Below, in pieces: positions 28,574 through 37,083 of a stretch of 64,000 bases of DNA. Below the pieces are notes generated by a model that was not told the DNA's origin, made no database searches, and saw only the letters and a list, made by a program, of their open reading frames with translations. Position 1 is the stretch's first letter. Each line of letters begins with the position of its first letter. Source of the DNA: Shewanella pealeana ATCC 700345 (lineage in GTDB: Bacteria; Pseudomonadota; Gammaproteobacteria; Enterobacterales; Shewanellaceae). The position numbers and the translations under genes were made by a program. The DNA lies in NCBI RefSeq assembly GCF_000018285.1, contig NC_009901.1, positions 4,897,001 through 4,961,000 of the forward strand, written 5' to 3'.

Positions 28574-29317
28574 TTAAGCCTTGCGGTAGCGCTTGAGCAA
28601 AATCTGTACCCGTTCGACGTAAGCTTGGGTCTCTGGGTACGGCGGGATGCCTTTATACTGCTCTACTCGGGAGGCTCCGGCGTTATAGGCGGCGCAGGCC
28701 AAGGCAATATCACCATTAAAGCGTTTCAGTAGCTGAGCCAGATAACGGCTACCCGCCAAGATGTTTTGCTCTGGATGGAAGGCATCACGCACCCCCAGCT
28801 CATTGGCCGTAGCGGGCATCAGCTGCATTAGACCCTGCGCCCCAGTTTTAGATAGCGCCTTGGGCTTAAAAGCCGATTCGGCATGAATAACGGCCCGAAT
28901 GAGTGCAGGATCCAGCCGATATGTTCTGGCCGCAGTGGCGATCAGCTGCTGATATTGTGAGGTAAACAGAGGGATTGATTTCCAATTGATATTCGACTCA
29001 GGTTTGCAGGCGTAGCAGTCAAATAATAACACCTGATAATGCCCCTCTTGCGGCGCTTGATCGCTAAAAACCAAGACTCCATCGGCGGTGAGGTAGTGGT
29101 AAACCTTTTCTCCTTGTTCAACACTAGCTCCCAAGCTCTGAGTCCCGCTAGTTAAGCTATGATTAGTAACGGCTTGACCTAACACACTCTTATTCGATGG
29201 TTTGGCAACAAAATGTGGCTTACTCGTCTCTGCCGCCATGGCTGTAGGAGTTACAACTGCAGAAGTCACAGCAGTAGACAAGCACAGTAAACTAAACAGG
29301 GGTGCTCGCTTCATCAT
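28574..29317 (-). CDS. Lytic transglycosylase (SLT domain) family protein
   Basis: A 247-residue secreted protein with a signal peptide at about 1-28 (ending MAAET). Residues about 65-100 resemble a DUF4124-like segment (YHYLTADGVLVFSDQAP). Residues about 125-240 form a goose-lysozyme-like SLT domain: LIRAVIHAESAFKPKALSKT with the catalytic Glu, GAQGLMQLMPATANELG, NILAGSRYLAQLLKRF and ALACAAYNAGASRVEQY. It would cleave the glycan strands of peptidoglycan in the periplasm. Its start overlaps the end of the DUF3137 gene by four bases, so it belongs to the lemA operon. Confidence 0.9.
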   Translation of the reverse strand: MMKRAPLFSLLCLSTAVTSAVVTPTAMAAETSKPHFVAKPSNKSVLGQAVTNHSLTSGTQSLGASVEQGEKVYHYLTADGVLVFSDQAPQEGHYQVLLFDCYACKPESNINWKSIPLFTSQYQQLIATAARTYRLDPALIRAVIHAESAFKPKALSKTGAQGLMQLMPATANELGVRDAFHPEQNILAGSRYLAQLLKRFNGDIALACAAYNAGASRVEQYKGIPPYPETQAYVERVQILLKRYRKA

Positions 29318-30336
29318 AATCCGGTCGAACTATCCAATTGCAGTACATCAACGATAGCAAATAACTGCTTCATCTCTTTGTTTATCTGACTAAATTCATA
29401 TTCGAATGTTGCCGCCTTAAATATCGACGCCATCTCGAAGCGATTCTCTTTACTACCAAGCATGATCAGTAATTTATTGCGATAGAAAGCACATTGGATC
29501 TTGTTGCCAAAACTGGCAGATAGCTCCTGCAAGCGCTCCATAAAAGTCACAGTTAACAGATAACGCGCCTCTATTTGATCGGTCGAGAACACATCAAACT
29601 GCTTCTCAAAGATAGGATCCTCCAGCTTCACCCGTTCAAGGCCTTTAAAGGAGTCCGAGAGGAAATTAACCAAGCCTCCGCGGTTCTTCACCACCACGGT
29701 ATGGCCACGAAAATCTTTATGGCTACTGAGCTCAATCATCACCCCTTTAAAGACGGTAACCGTGTCGGTCGACTTGTCACGCTTAACCTGTTTAGTTAGC
29801 TGCAACTCATTGATAGCGATCTCAATATTTTTGTAGGTACCCTGCACATAATCGTCAAAGCTCGCAGATTCATAATAAGGTAGCAACTTGGATGCCTTCA
29901 GCGCACTAAGGCTCATCTTATGCTCTTTGCAAAAGATAAAATCATGACCAAAGTACTTAAAAATAAGTGGATAAATCTTCTGTTTCACATCGGTTTTATA
30001 ATGCTTAATAGGCCTAAATACCCACCAAGCAAACGGCAATGTCAGCAAGACTAAACCGATAAGATAAACCATCAGCGGATCGGAAAAATTCAGATATGGC
30101 ATAAACATAAATGCCAAGATCGCGATACCAATATAGATGGCAGCACACAGGTACAAACGCTGACGACACGCTTTTAGACTCGCAACACGGGCATTTTCAA
30201 ACTTGCTGGTAAGTGGCTCAAGATGCTGCTGATAATACTGCTTAAATTCATCTATCTCAGATGGCGCGGCAACGAGGTGATCAGTGTTACGTATAGGCTT
30301 TATCGATGCGCCAAACAAGAAGCTAAATAGATTCAT
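29314..30336 (-). CDS. DUF3137-family membrane protein
   Basis: 340 residues with two adjacent membrane helices near 55-75 and 85-105 (YLCAAIYIGIAILAFMFMPY and LMVYLIGLVLLTLPFAWWVF) and a large cytosolic domain. The downstream domain (YESASFDDYVQGTYKNIEIA, FKGVMIELSSHKDFRGHTVV) is the form seen in DUF3137 proteins, which are commonly encoded next to lemA. Biochemical function is unknown. It is translationally coupled to the transglycosylase gene downstream. Confidence 0.8.
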   Translation of the reverse strand: MNLFSFLFGASIKPIRNTDHLVAAPSEIDEFKQYYQQHLEPLTSKFENARVASLKACRQRLYLCAAIYIGIAILAFMFMPYLNFSDPLMVYLIGLVLLTLPFAWWVFRPIKHYKTDVKQKIYPLIFKYFGHDFIFCKEHKMSLSALKASKLLPYYESASFDDYVQGTYKNIEIAINELQLTKQVKRDKSTDTVTVFKGVMIELSSHKDFRGHTVVVKNRGGLVNFLSDSFKGLERVKLEDPIFEKQFDVFSTDQIEARYLLTVTFMERLQELSASFGNKIQCAFYRNKLLIMLGSKENRFEMASIFKAATFEYEFSQINKEMKQLFAIVDVLQLDSSTGL

Positions 30337-30423
30337 ATTATTGCTAACTCACTCAAGTGCAGTTTAGTAACGAGTCATTACCGCAATAATCAGTATTACG
30401 GTAATTGAGCGAATACATTTAAG

Positions 30424-30993
30424 CTATTTTAGATAATCGGCAGCATCGACAGGTGCTTTAGACGCCTCGTCGGCTTCATAGAAAGGCATCACCTTCACAC
30501 TCGCCATAGAGGCTATGATAGAGCCAGGGAAGATCTCAACCGCGGTATTCAGCTCAGATACTGCCGAGTTGTAGAAACGACGCGCAGCAGACAGCTGAGC
30601 CTCGACTTCGTTGTAGGTCTGCATCGCTTGCAGCATGGTATTGTCTGACTTCAGCTCAGGATAGTTTTCAACACTTACCATCAGCTGTGACATCTTCTGA
30701 TTCAGTTTTTCTGATACCTGAAGATGAGCTTTAACTGAACCTGAGTCACCATCGTCATACCCCTTAACAGCCAAAGTTCTTAATTCGGTGATCTCGGTCA
30801 GCAGCGACTTCTCATGGTCCATGTACTTCTGTGCAATCTTGAGGATATTCGGTACTAGGTTAGACCGCTTCTTAAGCTGAACGTCTATTCCCGATAACGC
30901 TTCACGCCCCGCATTACGCTTCTTGATTAAACTGACATACCAAAGATAGGCAATAATCACCACTAAGCCTGATCCCAACAATAACCCTTCCAT
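30424..30993 (-). CDS. lemA: LemA family protein
   Basis: 189 residues: one N-terminal membrane helix (about 5-22), then the LemA coiled-coil helical bundle with the signature ALSGIDVQLKKRSNLVPNIL near 35-54 and YPELKSDNTMLQAMQTYNEV, followed by RRFYNSAVSELNTAVEIFPG and a short proline-acid tail. LemA proteins are envelope proteins of unclear role. First gene of a three-gene operon with DUF3137 and a transglycosylase, which hints at cell-envelope work. Confidence 0.92.
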   Translation of the reverse strand: MEGLLLGSGLVVIIAYLWYVSLIKKRNAGREALSGIDVQLKKRSNLVPNILKIAQKYMDHEKSLLTEITELRTLAVKGYDDGDSGSVKAHLQVSEKLNQKMSQLMVSVENYPELKSDNTMLQAMQTYNEVEAQLSAARRFYNSAVSELNTAVEIFPGSIIASMASVKVMPFYEADEASKAPVDAADYLK

Positions 30994-31530
30994 CTGTGTG
31001 TCCTATTGTTCTTTTTATTTAAATGGCTAGCGCTAGTCTCTATCCAGTAGACTAAAGCCAAAAAACGATTACGCTATTCTTATATAACTCATACTGTTAC
31101 TTATTTAAGCAACGAAATCCAGCCTCAACACAGATAATCAGCCCCAGTCACGGCGTTACTTTTTAATCAGCGTAGCAAAAAAGTGGCAAGAACATCGAAT
31201 AAAACCTTGAGCAAACAATGACTAATCGAACTCTTGTTAAATAAACTCGCTAAACAGCATAAAAATACAACTAGCGTTCACTATTTGCTCACCACAAAAA
31301 ATAATAGCCCTGTATATCAACAACTAAAATTATGCATCACGGTGTGATTTTTTGAGCTAAGTAGAATTCACCCTAAACAGTTTCCGCCATAAAACCCCTA
31401 AACTAGTCAAACTTATTCACCCTTTTAGTTAACTTTGTCATTAATCATAAGTTTGTAGAGTTTTCTGTATCACCTAGTCTATTCCTTGCTTCTCTCCAGC
31501 TTTCTCGGGATTAGCTTTGCTCATTATTCA

Positions 31531-31635
31531 TTCAGCTTAGATACAGTATCCCCTAGTTATAGCTATCACATCCCTTAAGGAAACGTTCGACCCAATCATC
31601 CCCTTCGGACTCATTTAATATGAGTCCTTTTTTTT
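31531..31635 (+). ncRNA. Candidate small RNA, copy 1 of a tandem pair
   Basis: TTCAGCTTAGATACAG, then CCCCTAGTTATAG, AAGGAAACG and a perfect hairpin GGACTCAT/ATGAGTCC followed by T8 (31607-31635). The same elements in the same order recur about 205 bases downstream. CTAGTTATAG may be the -10 region, which would make the transcript about 65-70 nt. No reading frame of note. Confidence 0.55.
31607..31635 (+). terminator. Intrinsic terminator of sRNA candidate 1
   Basis: Perfect eight-base stem with loop TTAAT and eight T residues. Confidence 0.9.
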
Positions 31636-31736
31636 GGCCGAAAATTGTAAATTACCCATTAATATTAGTGCATTGGATTAATCAAAAGCTGGATTCAATA
31701 AAGGTTAACAAGAGTTAATCGAACTCCTTTTCACCG

Positions 31737-31837
31737 TTCAGCTTTGATACAGCTAACCCTAGTTATAGTAATCCCAATCCCAACGGAAACTGTTATTCAA
31801 TCCCTTTTGGACTCATCCTATATGAGTCCTTTTTTTT
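31737..31837 (+). ncRNA. Candidate small RNA, copy 2 of a tandem pair
   Basis: TTCAGCTTTGATACAG, ACCCTAGTTATAG, AACGGAAACTG and hairpin GGACTCAT/ATGAGTCC with T8 (31809-31837). It differs from copy 1 in loop and spacer bases but keeps every block, including the complete stem and a GGAAAC segment. Conservation of separate blocks with drift between them suggests two functional transcripts rather than a recent duplication. Confidence 0.55.
31809..31837 (+). terminator. Intrinsic terminator of sRNA candidate 2
   Basis: Same eight-base stem as in copy 1, loop CCTAT, followed by T8. Confidence 0.9.
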
Positions 31838-31997
31838 GCCAAAAATTCACTGGTCATTTCACAACAAGAACCCTGCAAAGCCTTACAGTTACTCAGGAGT
31901 CGTCAATATAGCTGATTAATAAAAGAGCCAAATTTAAGGTTTAATTAATTTTTCAGACCCATCATGCTACATTGGATTAATAAATATTTAATGCAAT

Positions 31998-32012
31998 TGG
32001 CACAAAAGTAGC
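31998..32012 (+). promoter_or_regulatory. Possible sigma-54 promoter for the first AbgT gene
   Basis: TGGCACAAAAGTAGC has the GG-N10-GC spacing of -24/-12 promoters and lies 73 bases upstream of the ATG. The second AbgT copy does not retain it. One motif only, so low confidence. Confidence 0.35.
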
Positions 32013-32084
32013 CCCACATTAGCTGTCACTCCAGCGTACCAATAACAAAAACAACAAAACGAAAGCATATTGAAGGAAGACACT

Positions 32085-33704
32085 ATGAGCAGTAATGACG
32101 GCGATAGCTTGCCTCTATCTAGCCAAGCCCCCTTAGATCCCAGTAACAAGCCTGGTGGCTTGTTTGTCCGCTTCCTAAACGTAGTTGAAAGACTCGGTAA
32201 CTTACTACCTCACCCCATCACTCTTTTCGCGCTATTTTGTGCCGCTGTTGTGGTTATCAGTGGCATCGCCGGTTATTTTGAATTAACTGTAGTCGACCCA
32301 AGACCCGAAGGTGCATCGGGCCGCAGCGCCGATGGTCTAATTCATGTAGTCAGCTTAATGAATGCCGAAGGCCTCCGGATGATCGTCTCCAACTTGGTGA
32401 CCAACTTTACTGGCTTTACCCCATTGGGCACAGTGCTTGTCGCCTTACTCGGTGTGGGTATCGCCGATCGCTCGGGCTTGCTGTCTGCCGCTATGCGCTT
32501 ATTAGTCATGGGCGCTTCAAAGCGCTTAGTCACGCTAACTCTAGTATTTGCAGGTATCGTTTCTAATACTGCATCTGAGCTAGGCTACGTGGTGCTTATC
32601 CCAATGGCAGCGATGATCTTCCACTCCTTGGGTCGCCATCCGCTTGCAGGTCTAGCCGCTGCATTTGCCGGTGTATCCGGCGGCTATAGCGCTAACTTAC
32701 TACTCGGCACCGTTGATCCACTGTTATCTGGGATCACCGAAGCTGCAGCGCAGATGATCGATCCTGACTACCTTGTTGGCCCAGAAGTAAACTGGTACTT
32801 CATGTTTGTCTCCACCTTTTTAATCACCTTCTTAGGTGCATTCGTTACCGAGAAAATCGTCGAACCTAAGTTGGGCAAATACGATGCTAGCGAAGCGGCG
32901 ATTGACCTTAGTGAACAGAAGATGGATACGGTTAGCGCACTGGAGAAAAAGGGCCTAAAAATCGCAGGCCTTGCGGTATTAGTGATGTCGGCAGTGCTTG
33001 CTTTAACTATTATTCCTGAGGGTGCGCCACTTCGAAACCAAGAAACTGGCTTAGTAGCTGGCTCTCCTTTCTTAAAAGGGATTGTGGCCTTTATCTTTGT
33101 TTGCTTTGCTATTCCAGGCCTAATTTATGGCCGTGTTGTGGGTAGCATGAAACGCGATATCGATGTCATCAACGCCATGTCACACAGCATGAGTAGCATG
33201 GGCATGTATATCGTCTTGGTATTCTTTGCTTCGCAGTTTGTCGCTTTCTTTAAGTGGACCAACTTAGGGGCGGTACTGGCAGTATCTGGCGCAGATGCAC
33301 TTAATGCTATTGGCTTAACTGGGCCGCTAGTATTCGTACTGTTCATCATGATGTGTGGCTTTATTAACTTGATGCTAGGTAGTGCTTCAGCGCAGTGGGC
33401 TGTAACCGCACCTATCTTCGTACCTATGTTGATGTTGGTGGGTTACGCACCCGAAACCATTCAGGCGGCATACCGAATTGGTGACTCTGTAACAAACCTA
33501 ATTACGCCAATGATGAGTTACTTCGGCCTTATCCTGGCCGTCGCCTCGCAGTATAAGAAGAATCTAGGTATAGGCACATTGGTTGCGACCATGCTGCCAT
33601 ACTCAATCGTGTTCTTTATCGGTTGGACCTGCTTCTTTTTCATCTGGGTATTTGTGATTGGTTTACCCGTTGGCCCGGGTGCAGCAACTTATTATACGCC
33701 TTAA
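32085..33704 (+). CDS. AbgT-family transporter, copy 1
   Basis: An inner-membrane transporter of 539 residues from MSSNDGDSLPLSSQAPLDPS; GAAGGAAG precedes this ATG (an upstream TTG at 32070 is unlikely). About 11-13 helices. AbgT-family segments include VVERLGNLLPHPITLFALFC, LGVGIADRSGLLSAAMRLLV, AGVSGGYSANLLLGTVDPLL, and near the end GSASAQWAVTAPIFVPMLML and YRIGDSVTNLITPMMSYFGL. E. coli AbgT imports p-aminobenzoyl-glutamate, while Neisseria/Alcanivorax homologues can export sulfonamides; either activity is possible. A near-identical copy follows. Confidence 0.9.
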   Translation: MSSNDGDSLPLSSQAPLDPSNKPGGLFVRFLNVVERLGNLLPHPITLFALFCAAVVVISGIAGYFELTVVDPRPEGASGRSADGLIHVVSLMNAEGLRMIVSNLVTNFTGFTPLGTVLVALLGVGIADRSGLLSAAMRLLVMGASKRLVTLTLVFAGIVSNTASELGYVVLIPMAAMIFHSLGRHPLAGLAAAFAGVSGGYSANLLLGTVDPLLSGITEAAAQMIDPDYLVGPEVNWYFMFVSTFLITFLGAFVTEKIVEPKLGKYDASEAAIDLSEQKMDTVSALEKKGLKIAGLAVLVMSAVLALTIIPEGAPLRNQETGLVAGSPFLKGIVAFIFVCFAIPGLIYGRVVGSMKRDIDVINAMSHSMSSMGMYIVLVFFASQFVAFFKWTNLGAVLAVSGADALNAIGLTGPLVFVLFIMMCGFINLMLGSASAQWAVTAPIFVPMLMLVGYAPETIQAAYRIGDSVTNLITPMMSYFGLILAVASQYKKNLGIGTLVATMLPYSIVFFIGWTCFFFIWVFVIGLPVGPGAATYYTP

Positions 33705-33705
33705 A

Positions 33706-34012
33706 AAAAGAAGGACCTAGGTGTTAAGAAGAGCTAAGATAGGGCGGGCTTCGCCCTGCTAGGACGCGACTTCGTCACTTCGAGAGCGCGACGTTGTCGC
33801 TTCTAGGAAAGGCTAAAACGGAAAGCAAAAGAAGTACAACTATCATCTTTAATCTTTTCCTAGTAGCCAACTTGTTGGCGTCCTCGCAGTGAGCGTGCGA
33901 ACGTCCTAGAAACGAGCTTGCGAGTGCTCTGTCTTTTATCTTTTCCTAGTAGCCAGCTTGTTGGCGTCCTAGCAGTGAGCCTGCGAACGCCCTAGGTCCT
34001 ATCCCCTAATGA
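33706..34012. repeat. Mosaic triloop-hairpin repeat, block B
   Basis: Starts directly after the AbgT stop (AAGAAGGACCTAGGTG), with GGGC-TTC-GCCC at 33746-33756, a GCGAC-TTC-GTCAC near-hairpin, GCGAC-GTT-GTCGC, then the inverted half with two AGTAGCCAACTTGTTGG-like phrases and GTGAGCCTGCGAAC. The first 100 bases nearly match block C after the second AbgT copy, so this half was duplicated with the gene. Confidence 0.85.
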
Positions 34013-34238
34013 CCTTTTTCCTACAAAGCCGTGCTGCTGCTCACTATTGCAGCTTTTGCTTTATTAATAAGCGATTTTTTTAAGGTTCAATTAATTTTGC
34101 TTATCCATGATGCCAGCAGCTTCGATTAAACAGAAGTCAGCATCTTAGCGCCAATCAAACGCTATTCCTGCCGCAGATATACCCAAAAGCAATACCAAAA
34201 TAATTAAAATAATAACAATATCTTGTAAGGAAAAACCC

Positions 34239-35858
34239 ATGAGCAGCAATAACGGAGATCGCCTGCATCAGTCAGGCGGTGCCTCTTTAGATCCTAATAA
34301 TCAAGTCAGTGGTTGGTTTGTTCGTTTCCTCAACATCGTAGAAAGGCTCGGAAACCTGTTACCTCACCCAATTACGCTATTTGCAATTTTTTGTGCCGCC
34401 GTTGTCGTTATCAGTGGCATAGCCGGCTATTTTGAATTAAGTGTTGTCGACCCTAGACCCGAAGGTGCAGCGGGGCGCAGCAGTGACGGTATGATCCATG
34501 TTGTCAGCCTGATGAATGCTGAAGGCCTGCGGATGATAGTCTCCAACTTAGTCACTAACTTCACCGGCTTTACTCCGCTAGGAACGGTACTTGTCGCCTT
34601 ACTTGGTGTCGGTATTGCTGAGCGTTCAGGATTGCTATCAGCAGCAATGCGCTCACTGGTTATGGGAACATCGAAGCGTTTAGTGACTCTCACTATCGTG
34701 TTTGCAGGTATCGTTTCAAATACTGCTGCGGAGCTTGGATACGTAGTACTTATCCCTATGGCGGCGATGATTTTCCATTCGCTAGGTCGTCATCCGCTTG
34801 CAGGACTCGCGGCAGCTTTTGCTGGTGTGTCTGGTGGCTACAGCGCAAACTTGCTATTAGGCACAGTCGACCCATTATTATCAGGGATAACCGAAGCCGC
34901 TGCGCAAATGATTGACCCAGACTACACAGTTGGCCCAGAAGCAAACTGGTACTTTATGTTTGCATCCACCTTCATCATTACCTTTTTAGGCGCCTTCGTT
35001 ACCGAGAAAATTGTTGAGCCTAAACTGGGGAAATATGATCCGAGTCAGGCAGCCAATGATCTTGGCGAAGCCAAAATGGAGCAGATTAGCGCTATTGAAA
35101 AGCGTGGTCTAAAAGCCGCAGGCATCGCTATTTTAGTCATGTCTGTGCTATTAGCACTGACAGTGGTACCAGAAGGTGCGCCTCTTAGAGATCCTAAAAC
35201 CGGATTAGTCTCAGGCTCGCCATTTCTAAAAGGCATCGTTGCCTTTATCTTTATCTGCTTTGCCGTTCCAGGATTGGTTTATGGCCGTATCGTTGGCACC
35301 ATGAAGCGCGATATCGATGTGATTAATGCTATGTCACACAGCATGAGTAGCATGGGCATGTACATTGTTTTGGTATTCTTTGCCTCACAATTTGTCGCTT
35401 TCTTTACCTGGACTAATTTAGGTTCGGTATTTGCGGTTGCAGGCGCTGATGCATTACAAGCAATTGGCCTAACAGGCCCCTTGGTTTTCGTTGTGTTTAT
35501 CGCTATGTGCGGCTTTATTAACTTAATGCTCGGTAGTGCATCGGCGCAATGGGCAGTCACCGCACCTGTATTCGTACCTATGTTAATGCTAGTGGGTTAT
35601 GCCCCGGAAACCATTCAGGCTGCTTATCGAATCGGCGACTCCGTCACTAATCTAATTACGCCAATGATGAGCTATTTTGGTCTTATTTTGGCCGTCGCGT
35701 CGCAATACAATAAGAACCTAGGTATTGGCACCTTAATCGCGACTATGTTGCCATACACCATAGTATTCTTTATCGGTTGGACCAGCTTCTTCTTTATCTG
35801 GGTGTTCGGATTCGGATTACCTGTCGGGCCGGGGTCGGCAACTTATTATACGCCTTAA
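34239..35858 (+). CDS. AbgT-family transporter, copy 2
   Basis: 539 residues, the same length as copy 1 and alike along the whole chain (for instance VSLMNAEGLRMIVSNLVTNF and KRDIDVINAMSHSMSSMGMY are identical). Differences cluster in the N-terminal 20 residues, the loop after GKYD and a few membrane positions. TAAGGAAA precedes the ATG. Upstream, TTAAGGTTYAATTAATTTT is shared with copy 1, so the duplicated unit includes part of the leader. Two copies may differ in expression or substrate. Confidence 0.9.
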   Translation: MSSNNGDRLHQSGGASLDPNNQVSGWFVRFLNIVERLGNLLPHPITLFAIFCAAVVVISGIAGYFELSVVDPRPEGAAGRSSDGMIHVVSLMNAEGLRMIVSNLVTNFTGFTPLGTVLVALLGVGIAERSGLLSAAMRSLVMGTSKRLVTLTIVFAGIVSNTAAELGYVVLIPMAAMIFHSLGRHPLAGLAAAFAGVSGGYSANLLLGTVDPLLSGITEAAAQMIDPDYTVGPEANWYFMFASTFIITFLGAFVTEKIVEPKLGKYDPSQAANDLGEAKMEQISAIEKRGLKAAGIAILVMSVLLALTVVPEGAPLRDPKTGLVSGSPFLKGIVAFIFICFAVPGLVYGRIVGTMKRDIDVINAMSHSMSSMGMYIVLVFFASQFVAFFTWTNLGSVFAVAGADALQAIGLTGPLVFVVFIAMCGFINLMLGSASAQWAVTAPVFVPMLMLVGYAPETIQAAYRIGDSVTNLITPMMSYFGLILAVASQYNKNLGIGTLIATMLPYTIVFFIGWTSFFFIWVFGFGLPVGPGSATYYTP

Positions 35859-35859
35859 A

Positions 35860-36105
35860 AAAGAAGGGCCTAGGTGTTAAGAAGAGCTAAGATAGGGCGG
35901 GCTTCGCCCTTCGAGGACGTGACTGCGTCACTTCGAGAGCGCGACGCTGTCGCTTCTAGAAAAAGATAGGTCCTAGGTGCGAGGTTCTAGGACCTAGGAA
36001 AAGCAACAATCAAAAGATATTAGCTTTTCCTAGCAGCCAACTTGTTGGTGCCCTAGCAGTGAGCCTGCGAACGTCCTAGCTCCTAACCTATCTTTTACTA
36101 GCTTT
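35860..36105. repeat. Mosaic triloop-hairpin repeat, block C
   Basis: Left half GGGC-TTC-GCCC, GTGAC-TGC-GTCAC and GCGAC-GCT-GTCGC; centre AGGTCCTAGG with CTAGGACCTAGG; right half AGCTTTTCCTAGCAGCC, CCAAC-TTG-TTGG and GTGAGCCTGCGAACG. Overall an imperfect large palindrome. It ends about 55 bases before yfcE. Confidence 0.85.
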
Positions 36106-36158
36106 ATCGACAAACGAAGCTATATTGACGATCTGACTCATCATTCTAGCCATAGTCC

Positions 36159-36716
36159 ATGAAACTTTTTATTGCCTCCGATCTACACGGCTCTGTTATA
36201 GCCACTCAAGCCATGCTGACTCGCTTTGAGCAGTCTGGGGCTCAATACCTTATTCTGCTCGGAGACATGCTTAATCACGGCCCGCGTAACGCCATCCCCG
36301 ACGGCTACAATCCCACGGCCTTAGCTGAAACGCTGAACCAGTATGCCGATAAGATTATTGCCGTTCGCGGTAACTGCGACAGCGAAGTAGACCAAATGCT
36401 ACTGCAATTTCCGATCACCGCGAGCTTTGCTCAAGTATTGATGCCACAAATGCGTTTATTCCTCACCCACGGCCATATTTATAATCCCGATAACCTGCCA
36501 CCGCTACAAGCTGGTGATGCACTAGTCTATGGTCATACCCACATTGCAGTGGCTGAATATCGTGACGATATTTTATTGTTCAACCCGGGTTCAACCACCA
36601 TTCCACGTAATGGTGCTCGAGCTTCTTACGGCTTAATCACTGACACAGAATGTCAGGTACGCGCCATAGACAACGATGAGCTACTACTCAGCTGTCCGAT
36701 ACGTCATACAAGATAG
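36159..36716 (+). CDS. yfcE: Metallophosphoesterase YfcE family
   Basis: A 185-residue cytosolic phosphodiesterase. All calcineurin-like motifs are present: IASDLHGS (D-x-H), LLGDMLNHGPRN (GD), AVRGNCDSEVD (GNCD), LFLTHGHIY (GH) and VYGHTHIAV (GHTH), with NPGSTTIPRNG typical of YfcE/MJ0936. The family hydrolyses phosphodiesters in a Mn2+-dependent way; the natural substrate is not settled. Single gene, surrounded by two mosaic repeat blocks. Confidence 0.93.
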   Translation: MKLFIASDLHGSVIATQAMLTRFEQSGAQYLILLGDMLNHGPRNAIPDGYNPTALAETLNQYADKIIAVRGNCDSEVDQMLLQFPITASFAQVLMPQMRLFLTHGHIYNPDNLPPLQAGDALVYGHTHIAVAEYRDDILLFNPGSTTIPRNGARASYGLITDTECQVRAIDNDELLLSCPIRHTR

Positions 36717-37022
36717 GTTCGAGGGTCTAGGGAATGCTAAGACGAGGACGGGCTTCGCCCTGCGAGGGCGTGACTGCGTCACTTCGAGAAAGGATTAAAA
36801 GATAGGTCCTAGGTGCGAGGCTCTAGGACCTAGGAAAAGCCAAGATTTAAAAGAAACAAGCAACAGATTCAGGCTCCATGAATAGGCTTTGTCTTTGCTC
36901 TTAAGCTATTAGCCTTTCCTAGTAGCCAACTTGTTGGCGTCCTCGCAGGTGCGCAGCACCGCCCTAGAACCTATCAGGACGAAGTCCGTCCTAGAAGTGA
37001 GCCTGCGAGCGTCCTATCTTTT
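36716..37022. repeat. Mosaic triloop-hairpin repeat, block D
   Basis: GGGC-TTC-GCCC, GTGAC-TGC-GTCAC, a CTAGGTGCGAGGCTCTAGGA centre, then CCTAGTAGCCAACTTGTTGG, GGTGC-GCA-GCACC and GGACGAAGTCC hairpins. It ends just before the terminator of the acrAB-like operon. Confidence 0.85.
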
Positions 37023-37028
37023 AACAAC

Positions 37029-37056
37029 AAAAAGCCCAGCATTTGCTGGGCTTTTT
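37029..37056. terminator. Bidirectional intrinsic terminator after the RND operon
   Basis: GCCCAGC and GCTGGGC around ATTT, with five A before and five T after. It serves the efflux operon on the minus strand. Confidence 0.92.
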
Positions 37057-37083
37057 AGTGTCTAGCGCGTTAGCGATACAAGA

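Larger units (their letters stand above)
30994..32084. other. Long intergenic region between lemA and the first AbgT gene
   Basis: About 1.1 kb without a plausible protein gene. It contains the lemA promoter on the left, two similar terminator-ended units interpreted as tandem small RNAs (31531-31635 and 31737-31837) and a possible sigma-54-type promoter near 31998. Confidence 0.7.

Noticed and set aside
24914..37022. Integron attC sites or a retron
   Set aside because: No integrase, no attC R/L box signature, no reverse transcriptase; hairpins are short triloops in intergenic clusters.
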